Counted from the first letter of the stretch, positions 37,031 through 46,560 are shown. The stretch: DNA of 64,000 nt from Vibrio fluvialis (GCF_900460245.1 NZ_UHIP01000002.1:124001-188000), one strand, 5' to 3'. Translations and numbers: made by a program. Notes: a model not told the origin generated them from the letters alone.

Positions 37031-37256
37031 CCCCACCGAGTCAACACAATTGCAATTGATGGCAATACGGTCAGACCGAGGTATCAAAGCCTGTTTAATT
37101 GGGAAGTAGAAAATACTGTCTAACGAATGAGGCTGGTACCAAGCGAATATCATCAAGGTAATGGCAATAAAGCCTGTCAAATACCGAATGTAGAGCTGCT
37201 GTCCGATCCACTGTTGTCAAAGAGAGCTATTGTTGACAAAAGAGGGAGTCCATGTA
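37031..37256 (+). ncRNA. Predicted guide RNA region of IS copy 2
   Basis: Same non-coding tail as copy 1. TAACGAATGA at 37121-37130 repeats the left junction at 35921-35930, and ATGTAG at 37188-37193 repeats the right end at 37252-37257. Confidence 0.5.
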
Positions 37257-37378
37257 GCCCAATTAAGGGGTGACCAACGCCTTCACCCAAACCTAAAGCA
37301 TTGTGCCATAAACACTAAATTTGAAGTAGAAGCAAAAATGCCAAGCGTTGTGAATCCCTCTTAAATTGCTTGTTATGT
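37257..37378 (-). repeat. attC site of cassette B1, interrupted by the IS
   Basis: GCCCAATTAAGGGGTGACCAACGC is on the left (split here: GCCC then AATTAAGGGG then TGACCAACGC) and AAGCGTTGTGAATCCCTCTT, then GTTATGT on the right. About 122 bp remain; the outer ATAAC is beyond the IS at 35920-35924. Confidence 0.8.
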
Positions 37379-38071
37379 GCCTATCGCTTTGACGTAAGTT
37401 TCTTTATGCTTCTCTAGTTCAGCCTTGATTTCTTTCTCTTTGAGACGCAACTCCTTCTCTTTTAGCATCTTACGCCACTTAAAATACAGAGCTTTAACTG
37501 CTTCAAAATCATCATCTTCGATATCTGCAATGGGAAAAAACTTAAATGCTAATTCGCATGTAGCTATATACTGCTTTCCATTGGATAAAAAGCCCATTTT
37601 TTCGTCAGCGACTCCACCAATGAAATATAAAGCATATGACTCTAGACCATTAACTAGTTCGTTAATGTATTCTTCTATTTCAACCATTTTTTTGGTTGAC
37701 TCAGCATTAATGTTGCTGGTATCTAATTTAAAGCCATTTTCTGTACGCTCAAATAATATATCTTGAAGGTAAGAAACTTCATTTCGAGTACAGAATTTTC
37801 TAATTTTAACGCTTGCTTGTATGCACGTTTCAGCGAAGCGGCGATTTTCAGAAACAGCTAGTTCGATTGCAGCCCTGCGAGAGTTTGTCCTCGCAATAGA
37901 TTTTGTCGTTTGAATATCCTCCTTGGCAACCGTGATTTGTTTCCGCAACAATCGAACTTGCGACAATCCTAATACCGCTACAATTGAAACCACAATCCCA
38001 GCAAAGTAGTATGCAATTTCTAACCACTCCTTCATACTAGATTGGACTTCCACAGCTCCAGACACTGACAT
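37373..38071 (-). CDS. Cassette B1: membrane-anchored coiled-coil protein, unknown
   Basis: 232 residues, ATG at 38071 after GAGGAG. One membrane helix at about 18-38 (IAYYFAGIVVSIVAVLGLSQ), then a charged helical region with VRLLRKQITVAKEDIQTTKS, a middle domain, and a strongly charged coiled coil at the end (KEKELRLKEKEIKAELEKHK). The stop codon TAA is part of the ATAAC core of the following attC, as is common in cassettes. It resembles small DUF4760-like membrane proteins, but I am not sure of that. Unknown function. Confidence 0.75.
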   Translation of the reverse strand: MSVSGAVEVQSSMKEWLEIAYYFAGIVVSIVAVLGLSQVRLLRKQITVAKEDIQTTKSIARTNSRRAAIELAVSENRRFAETCIQASVKIRKFCTRNEVSYLQDILFERTENGFKLDTSNINAESTKKMVEIEEYINELVNGLESYALYFIGGVADEKMGFLSNGKQYIATCELAFKFFPIADIEDDDFEAVKALYFKWRKMLKEKELRLKEKEIKAELEKHKETYVKAIGT

Positions 38072-38122
38072 TATTACTCCTCATTAAATTTGTTATTCTC
38101 GTACATATATTTGGCACATAAC

Positions 38123-38267
38123 ATTTTATTCGTGCGCATGCGCGTTTACCTCGTTGGACCAGTGAAAACGCGCACAGTTAACTATTTGTATGTAATGAAC
38201 TTATCAGCATTTTGCTAAATTCACCATCTGGAAAAACGCGCATGCGCGTTTCCCAAACCTATTATCT
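38123..38267. repeat. attI-like region of array B (copy B of the 145-bp repeat), no integrase beside it
   Basis: Starts right after the cassette edge ATAAC at 38118-38122 and matches 13700-13844 over 145 positions with about 14 mismatches and no gap. The palindrome AAACGCGCATGCGCGTTT (near 38233) and GTGCGCATGCGCG (near 38132) are kept. Beyond 38267 the two loci differ completely: no intI is present here. Confidence 0.75.
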
Positions 38268-38644
38268 AACCCTTAGTTTTATAATTGCATGATTTTAAAA
38301 ATATTTTTTCATGTTGAAATGTGAAAACGCGCACGATGTTGGGATAAAAATCGTCATGATTTCAATATAACTGTATGTCTGTCCAGATTTTAGACATTTC
38401 AAAGAATTGCAAAATTTGAGTGAAATGAATGAAAACTTGTAGGCGATAAAGTCTGCGTTTGACTACGTCATAGACAGCGAGTTAGCTCGTTTTGGGGCAA
38501 AAGTGAGATAATAGTTCTTAGGGCTTTTTTGGGAGTTCGTTGAAGGGTGGCTTTCTCTTTTTGGGCTAAATTGGGGCTTTTCTGGGGACTAAATGGGGCT
38601 AAATTTTCCATTTAACTGTTTGTGCATACATGTTGGTAGGAAAG
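38268..38644. other. Intergenic DNA with a G-quadruplex-type motif
   Basis: No gene seen. A further GAAAACGCGCAC half motif occurs near 38322. At 38563-38598 four G runs (3, 4, 4, 4) are separated by three loops of exactly 7 nt (CTAAATT, CTTTTCT, ACTAAAT), an 11-nt period. It lies just upstream of the tdh terminator. Confidence 0.55.
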
Positions 38645-38667
38645 AAAAAGCGCCCCTTTCGGAGCGC
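38645..38667 (-). terminator. Terminator of the kbl-tdh operon
   Basis: On the minus strand GCGCTCC-GAAA-GGGGCGC with one G-U pair, followed by TTTTTC. Confidence 0.8.
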
Positions 38668-38675
38668 GTTCTATT

Positions 38676-39707
38676 TTATTCCCAATCAAGGATAACTTTA
38701 CCGGAAGCCCCGCTACGCATAGCGTCGAAGCCTTTTTGGAAGTCATCTACTTTGAAGTGGTGTGTGATGATTGGCGTTAGATCTAGGCCAGATTGAATCA
38801 GGCTTGCCATCTTGTACCAAGTCTCAAACATTTCGCGGCCGTAGATGCCTTTGATCACCAAGCCTTTGAAGATCACTTGGTTCCAGTCGATTGCCATGTC
38901 TGATGGTGGAATACCCAACAGGGCGATGCGGCCACCGTGGTTCATGGTTTTTAACATGGAGCTGAACGCGCTTGGTACACCAGACATTTCCAAGCCAACG
39001 TCGAAACCTTCCGTCATGCCCAGTTCAGCCATCACGTCTTCCAGCTTTTGCTCAGCAACGTTCACTGCGCGGGTTACGCCCATTTTACGCGCCAGATCCA
39101 AACGGTATTCGTTCACATCGGTGATCACCACGTGACGTGCGCCAACGTGCTTCGCTACCGCTGCCGCCATAATGCCGATTGGGCCTGCGCCAGTGATCAG
39201 CACGTCTTCACCCACTAGATCAAACGACAGAGCAGTGTGTACTGCGTTGCCGAACGGGTCGAAGATGGATGCAAGATCGTCTGAGATGCCTTCTGGGATC
39301 TTGAACGCGTTGAATGCTGGAATCACCAAGTATTCGGCAAATGCGCCAGTGCGGTTTACGCCTACACCGATGGTGTTGCGGCACAGGTGAGTACGACCGC
39401 CACGACAGTTACGGCAGTGGCCACACGTGATGTGGCCTTCGCCAGAAACGCGGTCGCCGATGTTAAAACCGCGAACTTCCTGACCAATCGCAACCACTTC
39501 ACCTACGTATTCGTGGCCGACAACCATAGGCACTGGAATGGTTTTTTGTGACCAGTCGTCCCAGTTGTAGATGTGTACGTCAGTGCCGCAGATCGCGGTT
39601 TTCTTAATCTTAATCAGCAGATCGTTGTGGCCCATTTCTGGTTTATCCACTTCGGTCATCCAGATGCCTTGTTCAGGCTTTAGCTTAGATAGCGCTTTGA
39701 TTTTCAT
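38676..39707 (-). CDS. tdh: L-threonine 3-dehydrogenase
   Basis: 343 residues; oxidises threonine to 2-amino-3-ketobutyrate with NAD+. The start [14 protein letters not shown] at 39707 is the family N-terminus. Zinc-dependent medium-chain dehydrogenase: catalytic site [13 protein letters not shown] and GHEYVGEVV, structural zinc cysteines [15 protein letters not shown], Rossmann [10 protein letters not shown]. It follows kbl in a two-gene operon, the standard threonine-to-glycine pathway. Confidence 0.96.
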   Translation of the reverse strand: MKIKALSKLKPEQGIWMTEVDKPEMGHNDLLIKIKKTAICGTDVHIYNWDDWSQKTIPVPMVVGHEYVGEVVAIGQEVRGFNIGDRVSGEGHITCGHCRNCRGGRTHLCRNTIGVGVNRTGAFAEYLVIPAFNAFKIPEGISDDLASIFDPFGNAVHTALSFDLVGEDVLITGAGPIGIMAAAVAKHVGARHVVITDVNEYRLDLARKMGVTRAVNVAEQKLEDVMAELGMTEGFDVGLEMSGVPSAFSSMLKTMNHGGRIALLGIPPSDMAIDWNQVIFKGLVIKGIYGREMFETWYKMASLIQSGLDLTPIITHHFKVDDFQKGFDAMRSGASGKVILDWE

Positions 39708-39786
39708 ACTATTCACCAAGTATTGCCCCGCTCAGTGCGAGGCAAAAAATTCCATGTTCTTCGTTATCACTATTGGCAGTGAAAAC

Positions 39787-40980
39787 TTAGATGATGCCCA
39801 TGTCTTTACCGACTTCGATAAAGGCATCAATTGCTTTATCCAGTTGCTCGCGCGAGTGTGCTGCAGACATTTGAGTACGGATACGAGCCTGACCTTTTGG
39901 TACCACTGGGAACGAGAAGCCAATCACGTAGATGCCTTTCGCCAGTGCGCGCTCAGCAAATTCCGCTGCGACTTTCGCATCACCCAGCATGATTGGGATG
40001 ATGGCGTGGTCAGCACCCGCCATCGTAAAGCCCGCATTCGTCATGCGCGCGCGGAAGTGCGCCGCGTTGTCCCATAAGTGTTTACGCAGGTCGCCGCTTT
40101 CTTGCAGCAAATCCAGAACGCGAATCGATGCAGACACAATCGCCGGAGCCACTGAGTTCGAGAACAGGTATGGACGAGAACGCTGACGCAGCCAGTCGAT
40201 CACTTCTTTCTTACCAGAAGTGTAACCGCCTGAAGCGCCGCCCATGGCTTTGCCCAGCGTACCGGTAATGATGTCGATGCGGTCAATCACGTTGTGGTAT
40301 TCGTGCGTACCACGACCGTTTTCGCCCATAAAGCCAACCGCGTGAGAGTCATCAACCATCACCAGCGCGTTGTATTTGTCTGCCAGGTCACAGATAGCCG
40401 GTAGGTTTGCAACCACGCCATCCATTGAGAACACGCCGTCAGTGACGATCAACTTGTGACGAGCACCTGCGGCATCAGCGGCAATCAGCTGTTCTTCCAG
40501 CTCTTGCATGTTGTTGTTGCTGTAACGGAAACGCATCGCTTTACACAGGCGAACACCGTCGATGATCGACGCATGGTTCAGCGCGTCAGAAATGATAGCG
40601 TCTTCTTTGTCCAACAGAGTTTCGAACAGGCCAGCATTGGCATCGAAACATGAGGTGTAAAGAATGGTGTCTTCTTTACCCAGGAATTCAGACAGCTTCT
40701 GCTCCAGTGTTTTGTGCGTGTCTTGTGTACCACAGATGAAACGCACTGACGCCATACCAAAACCGTGAGAGTCCATGCCCTCTTTCGCCGCTTCAATCAG
40801 CGATGGGTGGTTAGCCAGCCCCAGATAGTTGTTGGCACAGAAGTTCAGGACTTCTTCGCCAGACGCGATGTGCACCGCCGCTTGCTGCTGAGAGGTGATC
40901 ACTCGTTCGGCTTTATAAAGACCCTCAGCTTTCACTTCCTCAAGCTGATCGCGAATCTGTTGGTAAAAAGCAGAAGACAT
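39787..40980 (-). CDS. kbl: Glycine C-acetyltransferase (2-amino-3-ketobutyrate CoA ligase)
   Basis: 397 residues, PLP enzyme of the alpha-oxoamine synthase family; splits 2-amino-3-ketobutyrate with CoA into glycine and acetyl-CoA. Family marks: [43 protein letters not shown] and the PLP lysine in [13 protein letters not shown]. It lies 79 bp upstream of tdh. Confidence 0.96.
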   Translation of the reverse strand: MSSAFYQQIRDQLEEVKAEGLYKAERVITSQQQAAVHIASGEEVLNFCANNYLGLANHPSLIEAAKEGMDSHGFGMASVRFICGTQDTHKTLEQKLSEFLGKEDTILYTSCFDANAGLFETLLDKEDAIISDALNHASIIDGVRLCKAMRFRYSNNNMQELEEQLIAADAAGARHKLIVTDGVFSMDGVVANLPAICDLADKYNALVMVDDSHAVGFMGENGRGTHEYHNVIDRIDIITGTLGKAMGGASGGYTSGKKEVIDWLRQRSRPYLFSNSVAPAIVSASIRVLDLLQESGDLRKHLWDNAAHFRARMTNAGFTMAGADHAIIPIMLGDAKVAAEFAERALAKGIYVIGFSFPVVPKGQARIRTQMSAAHSREQLDKAIDAFIEVGKDMGII

Positions 40981-41190
40981 TGCATTTTCCTTCTTGTTTT
41001 TTCTTTGCCTTGCGGCATGTAGGGTCAGTGAACGGATCCTTCAGGTTGATCCATTTACACTGTAAAAATTCAACTCTTCTAAGTGTAATCCAAGCTCAGA
41101 AAAGGGATTATCCCGCTTTGTGGAAAAGCATTAGTGATTTGAAATCACAAATAAGATTTATTATTCCTCTATCGCCGAAAAAAGGGACGA

Positions 41191-41215
41191 AAAAAGCGCC
41201 TATCAAAGGCGCTTT
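41191..41215 (-). terminator. Terminator of the aldehyde dehydrogenase gene
   Basis: AAAGCGCC / GGCGCTTT stem (8 bp) with a 7-nt loop; the T tract is on the minus strand. Confidence 0.85.
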
Positions 41216-41234
41216 GGTTTGATATTGAAACGAT

Positions 41235-42755
41235 TTAGAAGAAGCCGAGTGGATTCACATCGTAGCTCACCAACAGGTTTTTGGTGTTCTGGTAATGATC
41301 CAGCATCATTTTATGGGTTTCACGACCGATACCGGACTTCTTGTAGCCACCGAACGCCGCATGCGCCGGATACGCGTGGTAACAGTTGATCCATACGCGG
41401 CCTGCTTCGATGTTGCGTCCCATGCGATACGCGAGGTTGGTATCGCGTGTCCACACCCCGGCGCCCAAACCATATTCAGTATCGTTGGCAATGGCCAGCG
41501 CTTCCGCTTCATCTTTAAAGGTGGTGATCGCAATCACCGGACCAAAGATTTCTTCCTGGAACACGCGCATTTTGTTGTGACCGGCCAGCATAGTTGGCTG
41601 AATGTAGTAACCCTGGCTGATTTCGCCTTGTTGCTGCGCAACTTCACCGCCACACAAGACTTGCGCCCCTTCCTGACGGCCAATTTCGAGGTAGCTCAGG
41701 ATCTTATCAAACTGCTCTTGTGATGCCTGCGCGCCCACTTGGGTATCGCTGTCTAACGGGTTCCCTTGTTTGATGGTTTTCGCACGCTCCACCAGCTTAG
41801 CGATGAACTTGTCGTAAATCGATTCGTGGATCAGCACGCGCGACGGACAAGTACACACTTCGCCCTGATTGAAGAAGGCCAGCAACGTCCCTTCCAGACA
41901 TTTTTCCAGATACGCATCTTCGTGATCGAACACATCGGCGAAGTAGATATTCGGTGATTTACCGCCCAGCTCCACAGTGGATGGAATTAAGCTCTCAGCG
42001 GCGCATTTCAGAATGTGGTGTCCGACATCGGTTGAACCCGTGAACGCCAGTTTGGCGATGCGATTACTGGTCGCCAGCGCCTGCCCAGCTTCCGCGCCAT
42101 AACCGTTGACCACGTTCACCACGCCCGATGGCAGCAGGTCACCAATGGTTTCCATCAGCACCAGAATTGACGTCGGCGTTTGTTCTGCTGGTTTGAGCAC
42201 CACACAACAACCAGCTGCAATCGCAGGCGCGAGTTTCCACGCGGCCATCAGCATCGGGAAGTTCCATGGAATGATCTGTCCGACCACACCAATCGGTTCC
42301 GGGAAATGATAAGCGGCAGTGTTGGCATCAATTTCTGCCGCGCTGCCTTCCTGAGCGCGAATACAGCCTGCAAAATAACGAAAGTGATCGACCACTAAGG
42401 GCAAGTCTGCCGCGAGCGTCTCACGAATTGGTTTGCCATTTTCCCACGTTTCAACAAAAGCCAATTTCTCGAGATTCGCTTCCACGCGGTCGGCTATTTT
42501 CAGCAGAATATTGGCGCGCTCCGCCACGCTGGTTTTGCCCCACTGTGCCCGTACTTCATGTGCTGCATCCAACGCCAGATTGATATCTTCAGCGCCCGAA
42601 CGTGCTACCTGACAGTACACCTGGCCATTCACCGGCGAAATGTTGTCAAAATATTCTCCGTTTACTGGTTTCACCCACTGGCCACCAATGTAGTTATCGT
42701 AATGGCTTTTGAAATTGAAAATCGCGTTGTTGGTTCCTGGTTGCGCATAAATCAT
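41235..42755 (-). CDS. NAD(P)+-dependent aldehyde dehydrogenase (AldB/ExaC-like)
   Basis: 506 residues. Catalytic Cys in [11 protein letters not shown], general base Glu in [11 protein letters not shown], cofactor motifs [10 protein letters not shown] and [11 protein letters not shown]. The length and the QGEVCTC wording fit the acetaldehyde dehydrogenase AldB/ExaC group used for ethanol and acetoin-derived aldehydes. A sigma-54 promoter element and a divergent AcoR-like activator upstream support induction by such substrates. Confidence 0.92.
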   Translation of the reverse strand: MIYAQPGTNNAIFNFKSHYDNYIGGQWVKPVNGEYFDNISPVNGQVYCQVARSGAEDINLALDAAHEVRAQWGKTSVAERANILLKIADRVEANLEKLAFVETWENGKPIRETLAADLPLVVDHFRYFAGCIRAQEGSAAEIDANTAAYHFPEPIGVVGQIIPWNFPMLMAAWKLAPAIAAGCCVVLKPAEQTPTSILVLMETIGDLLPSGVVNVVNGYGAEAGQALATSNRIAKLAFTGSTDVGHHILKCAAESLIPSTVELGGKSPNIYFADVFDHEDAYLEKCLEGTLLAFFNQGEVCTCPSRVLIHESIYDKFIAKLVERAKTIKQGNPLDSDTQVGAQASQEQFDKILSYLEIGRQEGAQVLCGGEVAQQQGEISQGYYIQPTMLAGHNKMRVFQEEIFGPVIAITTFKDEAEALAIANDTEYGLGAGVWTRDTNLAYRMGRNIEAGRVWINCYHAYPAHAAFGGYKKSGIGRETHKMMLDHYQNTKNLLVSYDVNPLGFF

Positions 42756-42881
42756 CGTTCGATCCTTCTCACTTTCTCATTCACGTTAGTTTGTTGTTCG
42801 GGTGTCGCGTTTTCCTTTTAATTCCGTCCCTTAGAAGACCGTTTAAAACAGACAAGCGGCGCACCTTCTGAAGTACGTAAC

Positions 42882-42896
42882 GCAAATCACAAGCCA
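42882..42896 (-). promoter_or_regulatory. Sigma-54 promoter (-24/-12) for the aldehyde dehydrogenase
   Basis: On the minus strand TGGCTTGTGATTTGC matches TGGCACG-N4-TTGC with the invariant GG and GC at correct spacing. It lies about 127 bp upstream of the start codon and faces the gene. Confidence 0.7.
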
Positions 42897-43004
42897 GAGT
42901 GCGAATTCTTGTTGTTAAGGAAATGTAAAACTATGATTAACAAAATGATTAAAAGATCAGTGCTTCAACGGAATGGATGTTCGGGAGCTGCCCCCGATGT
43001 TCCA

Positions 43005-43036
43005 GTGTCCCAAAATGACACACTGCCACTGTGACA
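43005..43036. promoter_or_regulatory. Candidate activator binding sites for the AcoR-like protein
   Basis: GTGTC-CCAAAAT-GACAC is a perfect dyad (43005-43021), followed by a further TGTGAC at about 43029. It is about 110 bp upstream of the sigma-54 element, a normal place for an enhancer, and also abuts the regulator's own start. Confidence 0.5.
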
Positions 43037-43049
43037 ACATGGAACAGTT

Positions 43050-44798
43050 ATGCAAATTCAATCAGTTAATCAAGATTGGCTCACCACTTCCTGGCATCGC
43101 AGCCAAGAGGCCGGGCTGACACAGCGAACTCGGCCGGAACATATTCGTCTGCCGAACTATGAGCTGAAAGAACGTAAATGGCGCGCCACATCGCTGCTTT
43201 CTGCTGTCGAAAAATACGCGCTGCCGCTGTTCAATCAAATGTGTGGTCACAGTGACAGTCGTTTGATTCTGACCGATAGCGAAGGCGTGATCCTCGCCAC
43301 CTGGGGTCAGCAACATTTTAGCGAGAGACTGACGGAAATCGCGCTGGAATCCGGTGCCTGCTGGCAGGAAAAGCTCAAAGGCACGAACGCAATTGGTACT
43401 GCGATTGTCGAAGCGCGACCCGTGACCATCATCGGCAATCAGCACTATATTCGTCAGCACCATTTCATCAGTTGTTCCGCTTGTCCGCTGTTTAATCATC
43501 AAGGCGAACTACTCGGTATTCTCGATATCACCAGTGAGCAACAGCAGCACGATCTCTCTACTCAGGTACTGGTGCAAAACATGGTGCAGTTGGTGGAAAA
43601 CCATCTGCTGTGTGATATTCCGCAAGGCTCGACTCGTATTGATCTCGCCTACGACCGTTCGCTGCTCAACAGTGGCTGGCAAGGCATCGTGATTGCCGAT
43701 GAAGGCGGAAAAGTGCTGGCACACAACCACATTGCCGCGCAGCTATTAGCGCAAAATTCGGTGGTGGGCCACTCGATTGAAGAGCTGTTTGATACCCGCG
43801 TGGCGGGTTTTGTGTTTGAAAAGCATGAACTCAAAGCCAAACCGCGCACAACACGGGCCTACTCCGCTTCCTGTGACCTGCATTTTGGTGATACCCATGT
43901 TGAGCAGGCGTGGCAACAAGCCAATAAACTGATCGACAAAGACATTACTCTGTTGATCCTCGGTGAGACCGGGGTCGGCAAAGGAGAATTTGTTAAAGCG
44001 CTGCACAAACGCAGTTCGCGCCACAGCAAGGCGCTGGTCAGCGTCAACTGCGGCGCGCTACCCAAAGACTTAATTGAATCGGAACTGTTTGGTTATGTCG
44101 CGGGCGCCTTTACCGGCGCCAACAGCAAAGGCTATCAGGGTAAGATTCGCCAAGCCGATCAGGGCATTCTGTTTCTGGATGAAATTGCCGACATGCCGTT
44201 GGAGGCGCAATCGCGTCTGCTGCATGTGTTGCAAGACAAGCTGGTCGTCCCGGTTGGATCCAACCAGAGCTATAACGTCGACATTCAGATCATCGCCGCC
44301 ACCCACAAAGATCTCGAACAGGCGGTGGCTGAGGGTCGTTTTCGTCAGGATTTGTATTACCGACTCAACGGATTGGTGTTGCAACTGCCCGCTCTGCGTG
44401 AACGTCAAGATAAAGCGGCACTGATTGAGCATATCCACCACAAATATCGCATTGGCGCACAAGCACTCTGCCCTCACCTGATGACACTGCTGTGCAGCTA
44501 CCATTGGCCGGGTAACATTCGTGAATTGGATAATTTAATGAAGGTTGCGTCATTACTGTCCAGTGACGAGCCGGAATTGCGTCTGGAACACGTGCCCGGG
44601 CATATCACCAAATCCCTCACCAGTACCGCGCTTCCCCCCGCAAATAGCGCAGCGATGGATCTCAAATCAACGGTTGAAGATACTCTGCTGCAAGCGTATC
44701 AAGCCAACCAAGGCAACATCAGTCGGACATCCAAGATGCTGGGAATCAGCCGCAATACCCTGTATCGCAAGCTTAAATCGCTCGGCATTTTGAAATAA
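43050..44798 (+). CDS. acoR: Sigma-54-dependent transcriptional activator, AcoR-like
   Basis: 582 residues. N-terminal GAF-type sensor (about 60-200; EGVILATWGQQHF and LKGTNAIGTAI), a PAS-like linker (about 210-270), AAA+ domain (about 290-500) with Walker A GETGVGKGEF, GAFTGA at 352-357 for sigma-54 contact, Walker B ILFLDEIADM, and a C-terminal Fis-type helix-turn-helix (NISRTSKMLGISRNTLYRKL). Divergent from the aldehyde dehydrogenase, whose sigma-54 promoter it should activate. Confidence 0.93.
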   Translation: MQIQSVNQDWLTTSWHRSQEAGLTQRTRPEHIRLPNYELKERKWRATSLLSAVEKYALPLFNQMCGHSDSRLILTDSEGVILATWGQQHFSERLTEIALESGACWQEKLKGTNAIGTAIVEARPVTIIGNQHYIRQHHFISCSACPLFNHQGELLGILDITSEQQQHDLSTQVLVQNMVQLVENHLLCDIPQGSTRIDLAYDRSLLNSGWQGIVIADEGGKVLAHNHIAAQLLAQNSVVGHSIEELFDTRVAGFVFEKHELKAKPRTTRAYSASCDLHFGDTHVEQAWQQANKLIDKDITLLILGETGVGKGEFVKALHKRSSRHSKALVSVNCGALPKDLIESELFGYVAGAFTGANSKGYQGKIRQADQGILFLDEIADMPLEAQSRLLHVLQDKLVVPVGSNQSYNVDIQIIAATHKDLEQAVAEGRFRQDLYYRLNGLVLQLPALRERQDKAALIEHIHHKYRIGAQALCPHLMTLLCSYHWPGNIRELDNLMKVASLLSSDEPELRLEHVPGHITKSLTSTALPPANSAAMDLKSTVEDTLLQAYQANQGNISRTSKMLGISRNTLYRKLKSLGILK

Positions 44799-44833
44799 TC
44801 CGATGGATAGTTAAAAGTGATGATTTTGACCCT

Positions 44834-44866
44834 CAGGCTCACTGATTCCAATGAGCCTGTCTTTTT
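44834..44866 (+). terminator. Terminator of the AcoR-like gene
   Basis: CAGGCTCA / TGAGCCTG (8 bp), 10-nt loop, then TCTTTTT. Confidence 0.85.
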
Positions 44867-45232
44867 AAAAGAAGACAACATTTTCGCGTGAATACGCGCT
44901 TTCTTGAACGCAATATTTATGATTTCAATTCACTAATCGAGCAAAATAAAATTTAGTTTTATCAATTAGATACTAATATGCGGATGATTTATTGGTTTGA
45001 TGAATACCATTTTTTGGCACAGCGCACAGATTGAGATATTAAAAACGATAGTCGGACACTTATCCGCCACAAATCTGCCAAAATGTCGCACTTTCTTACA
45101 CTAACCGAACGATTACCTATAAAATCGACGGTTCGATGTTTGCCACTCTGTCCTGTTGCACAAGGAGTTCGTGGCAGCACTATAGAGCATCCGAAACATG
45201 AATTTTTGGAAAATTGAAGAAGTAGAAAGACC
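44867..45232. other. Intergenic region upstream of the LysR-VOC pair
   Basis: 366 bp, AT-rich to about 45000. No gene, RNA or firm regulatory site was recognised. A 13-codon reading frame (45198-45239) overlaps the LysR start but has no convincing ribosome site. Confidence 0.4.
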
Positions 45233-46162
45233 ATGTTAAATACCAAACTCATTGGCCTACTTCCCGACTTAGCGACATTTATTTTGGTGGTAAATGAAGG
45301 CAGCTTTACAGCCGCTGCCCACAAACTTGGGGTTACCCCCTCTGCACTGAGTAAATTGATCACTCGCCTGGAACTGGCCCTTTCCGTCAAACTTTTCGAA
45401 CGTACCACCCGTAAACTGATCATCACTCAGGCGGGGCAAAAGGTTTACGATCAGTGCCTGGTGATGGTGAATGCTGCTCAGCAGGCGGTTGAGCTTTCCG
45501 GCTCCGATCACACAGAGCCGTCCGGTGCGCTCACAGTCGCTGCGCCAGAGGCGTTTCTGAACTCGGTGTTGCAGCCCTTTGTAGTGCCATTTCTCAAAAA
45601 ATACCCGCAAATCCAGCTCAAGCTGCGCGCCGCCGATGGTGAAATTGATCTGTTCAAACACAATATCGATGTGGCATTTAAGCTAACGGACAAACCGGAT
45701 GAAAATCTGGTGCTGCGCGAACTGTGTAAAACCAATCTGGTATTGTGCGCCAGCCCGGACTACCTTGAGGAACGAGGTGTTCCGACTCATCCCACGCAGC
45801 TGACTGAGCACGATTGCCTGTATCTGGCCGAAACCGACAAAGATCACCTGTGGGACTTTTTGAAAGACGATGAATTTCACACTGTTTCGGTGAGCGGACG
45901 TTACGCCGTCAACCATTCGCAAATGCGCTTGAATGGAGTGAAAAATGGTTTGGGTATCGGTATCTTTCATGACTTCGTGGTACAAGATGCGCTGGCAGAA
46001 GGCAAAGTGGTTCAACTGCTCAAAGACTGGACCATTAAAAGCAACTATCATGGCGCGATTGCCATGCAGTACGCGCAGACCAAATACATGCCCGCTCGCC
46101 TGCGTGTGTTCATCGACTACGTCATGAAGCACCTCAGCCCGAAACTGAACGAGAAAGGATAA
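45233..46162 (+). CDS. LysR-family regulator
   Basis: 309 residues. Winged helix at about 10-70 (DLATFILVVNEGSFTAAAHK and LFERTTRKLIITQAGQKVY) of the subgroup related to DsdC/PtxR-type single-target regulators, then an effector domain with AAPEAFLNSVLQPFVVPFLK and IDVAFKL. It precedes a VOC gene by 3 bp and is probably cotranscribed with it. Confidence 0.9.
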   Translation: MLNTKLIGLLPDLATFILVVNEGSFTAAAHKLGVTPSALSKLITRLELALSVKLFERTTRKLIITQAGQKVYDQCLVMVNAAQQAVELSGSDHTEPSGALTVAAPEAFLNSVLQPFVVPFLKKYPQIQLKLRAADGEIDLFKHNIDVAFKLTDKPDENLVLRELCKTNLVLCASPDYLEERGVPTHPTQLTEHDCLYLAETDKDHLWDFLKDDEFHTVSVSGRYAVNHSQMRLNGVKNGLGIGIFHDFVVQDALAEGKVVQLLKDWTIKSNYHGAIAMQYAQTKYMPARLRVFIDYVMKHLSPKLNEKG

Positions 46163-46165
46163 GTC

Positions 46166-46549
46166 ATGCTGAAAAGGATTCACCACACCGCCGTTATCTG
46201 TTCCGACTATGCTCGCTCAAAAGCTTTCTATACGGAAGTTCTGGGGCTGAAGATTGTTGCAGAGAATTACCGCGCGGCACGTGATTCCTACAAGCTGGAT
46301 CTGGCGCTGCCCGATGGTTCTCAAATTGAACTGTTCTCCTTTCCCGATGCACCGGCTCGCCCGAGTTACCCGGAAGCACAAGGCCTGCGCCATCTGGCGT
46401 TTGCGGTAGATGATGTTGCAAAGGTAAAGCAGCAGTTGGAACATCAAGGGATCTCGGTTGAGCCAGTGCGCATCGATGAGTACACCGGACGCGCGTACAC
46501 CTTCTTTCAGGACCCGGATGGCCTGCCGCTCGAACTGTATCAGGCATAA
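46166..46549 (+). CDS. VOC-family metalloenzyme (YaeR/GloA2-like)
   Basis: 127 residues, glyoxalase/bleomycin-resistance fold with two beta-alpha-beta-beta-beta modules: HHTAVICSDYARSKAFYTEV and LRHLAFAVDDVAKVKQQL. Metal ligands are probably H7, E-L-F in IELFSF, H in LRHLAF and E in LPLELYQ. The wording matches E. coli YaeR. The substrate is unknown; translation is likely coupled to the LysR gene. Confidence 0.85.
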   Translation: MLKRIHHTAVICSDYARSKAFYTEVLGLKIVAENYRAARDSYKLDLALPDGSQIELFSFPDAPARPSYPEAQGLRHLAFAVDDVAKVKQQLEHQGISVEPVRIDEYTGRAYTFFQDPDGLPLELYQA

Positions 46550-46560
46550 CGGCACAAAAA

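Larger units (their letters stand above)
35925..37256 (+). mobile_element. IS1111-type insertion sequence, copy 2, inserted in an attC
   Basis: 1,332 bp, apparently identical to the element at 10262-11593 and in the same orientation, offset by exactly 25,663 bp. Inverted repeats at 35932-35943 and 37242-37253. Left flank ATAAC, right flank GCCCAATTAAGG: the same point of an attC as copy 1, but with different flanking arms, so it is an independent target. Confidence 0.9.

Noticed and set aside
39571..40077. 168-codon plus-strand frame over tdh-kbl
   Set aside because: Antisense shadow of two strongly recognised genes.
45014..45030. Sigma-54-like TTGGCACAGCGCACAG upstream of the LysR gene
   Set aside because: Lacks TTGC at the -12 position with the correct spacing.
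45198..45239. 13-codon upstream frame overlapping the LysR start
   Set aside because: No convincing ribosome site; too short to support.
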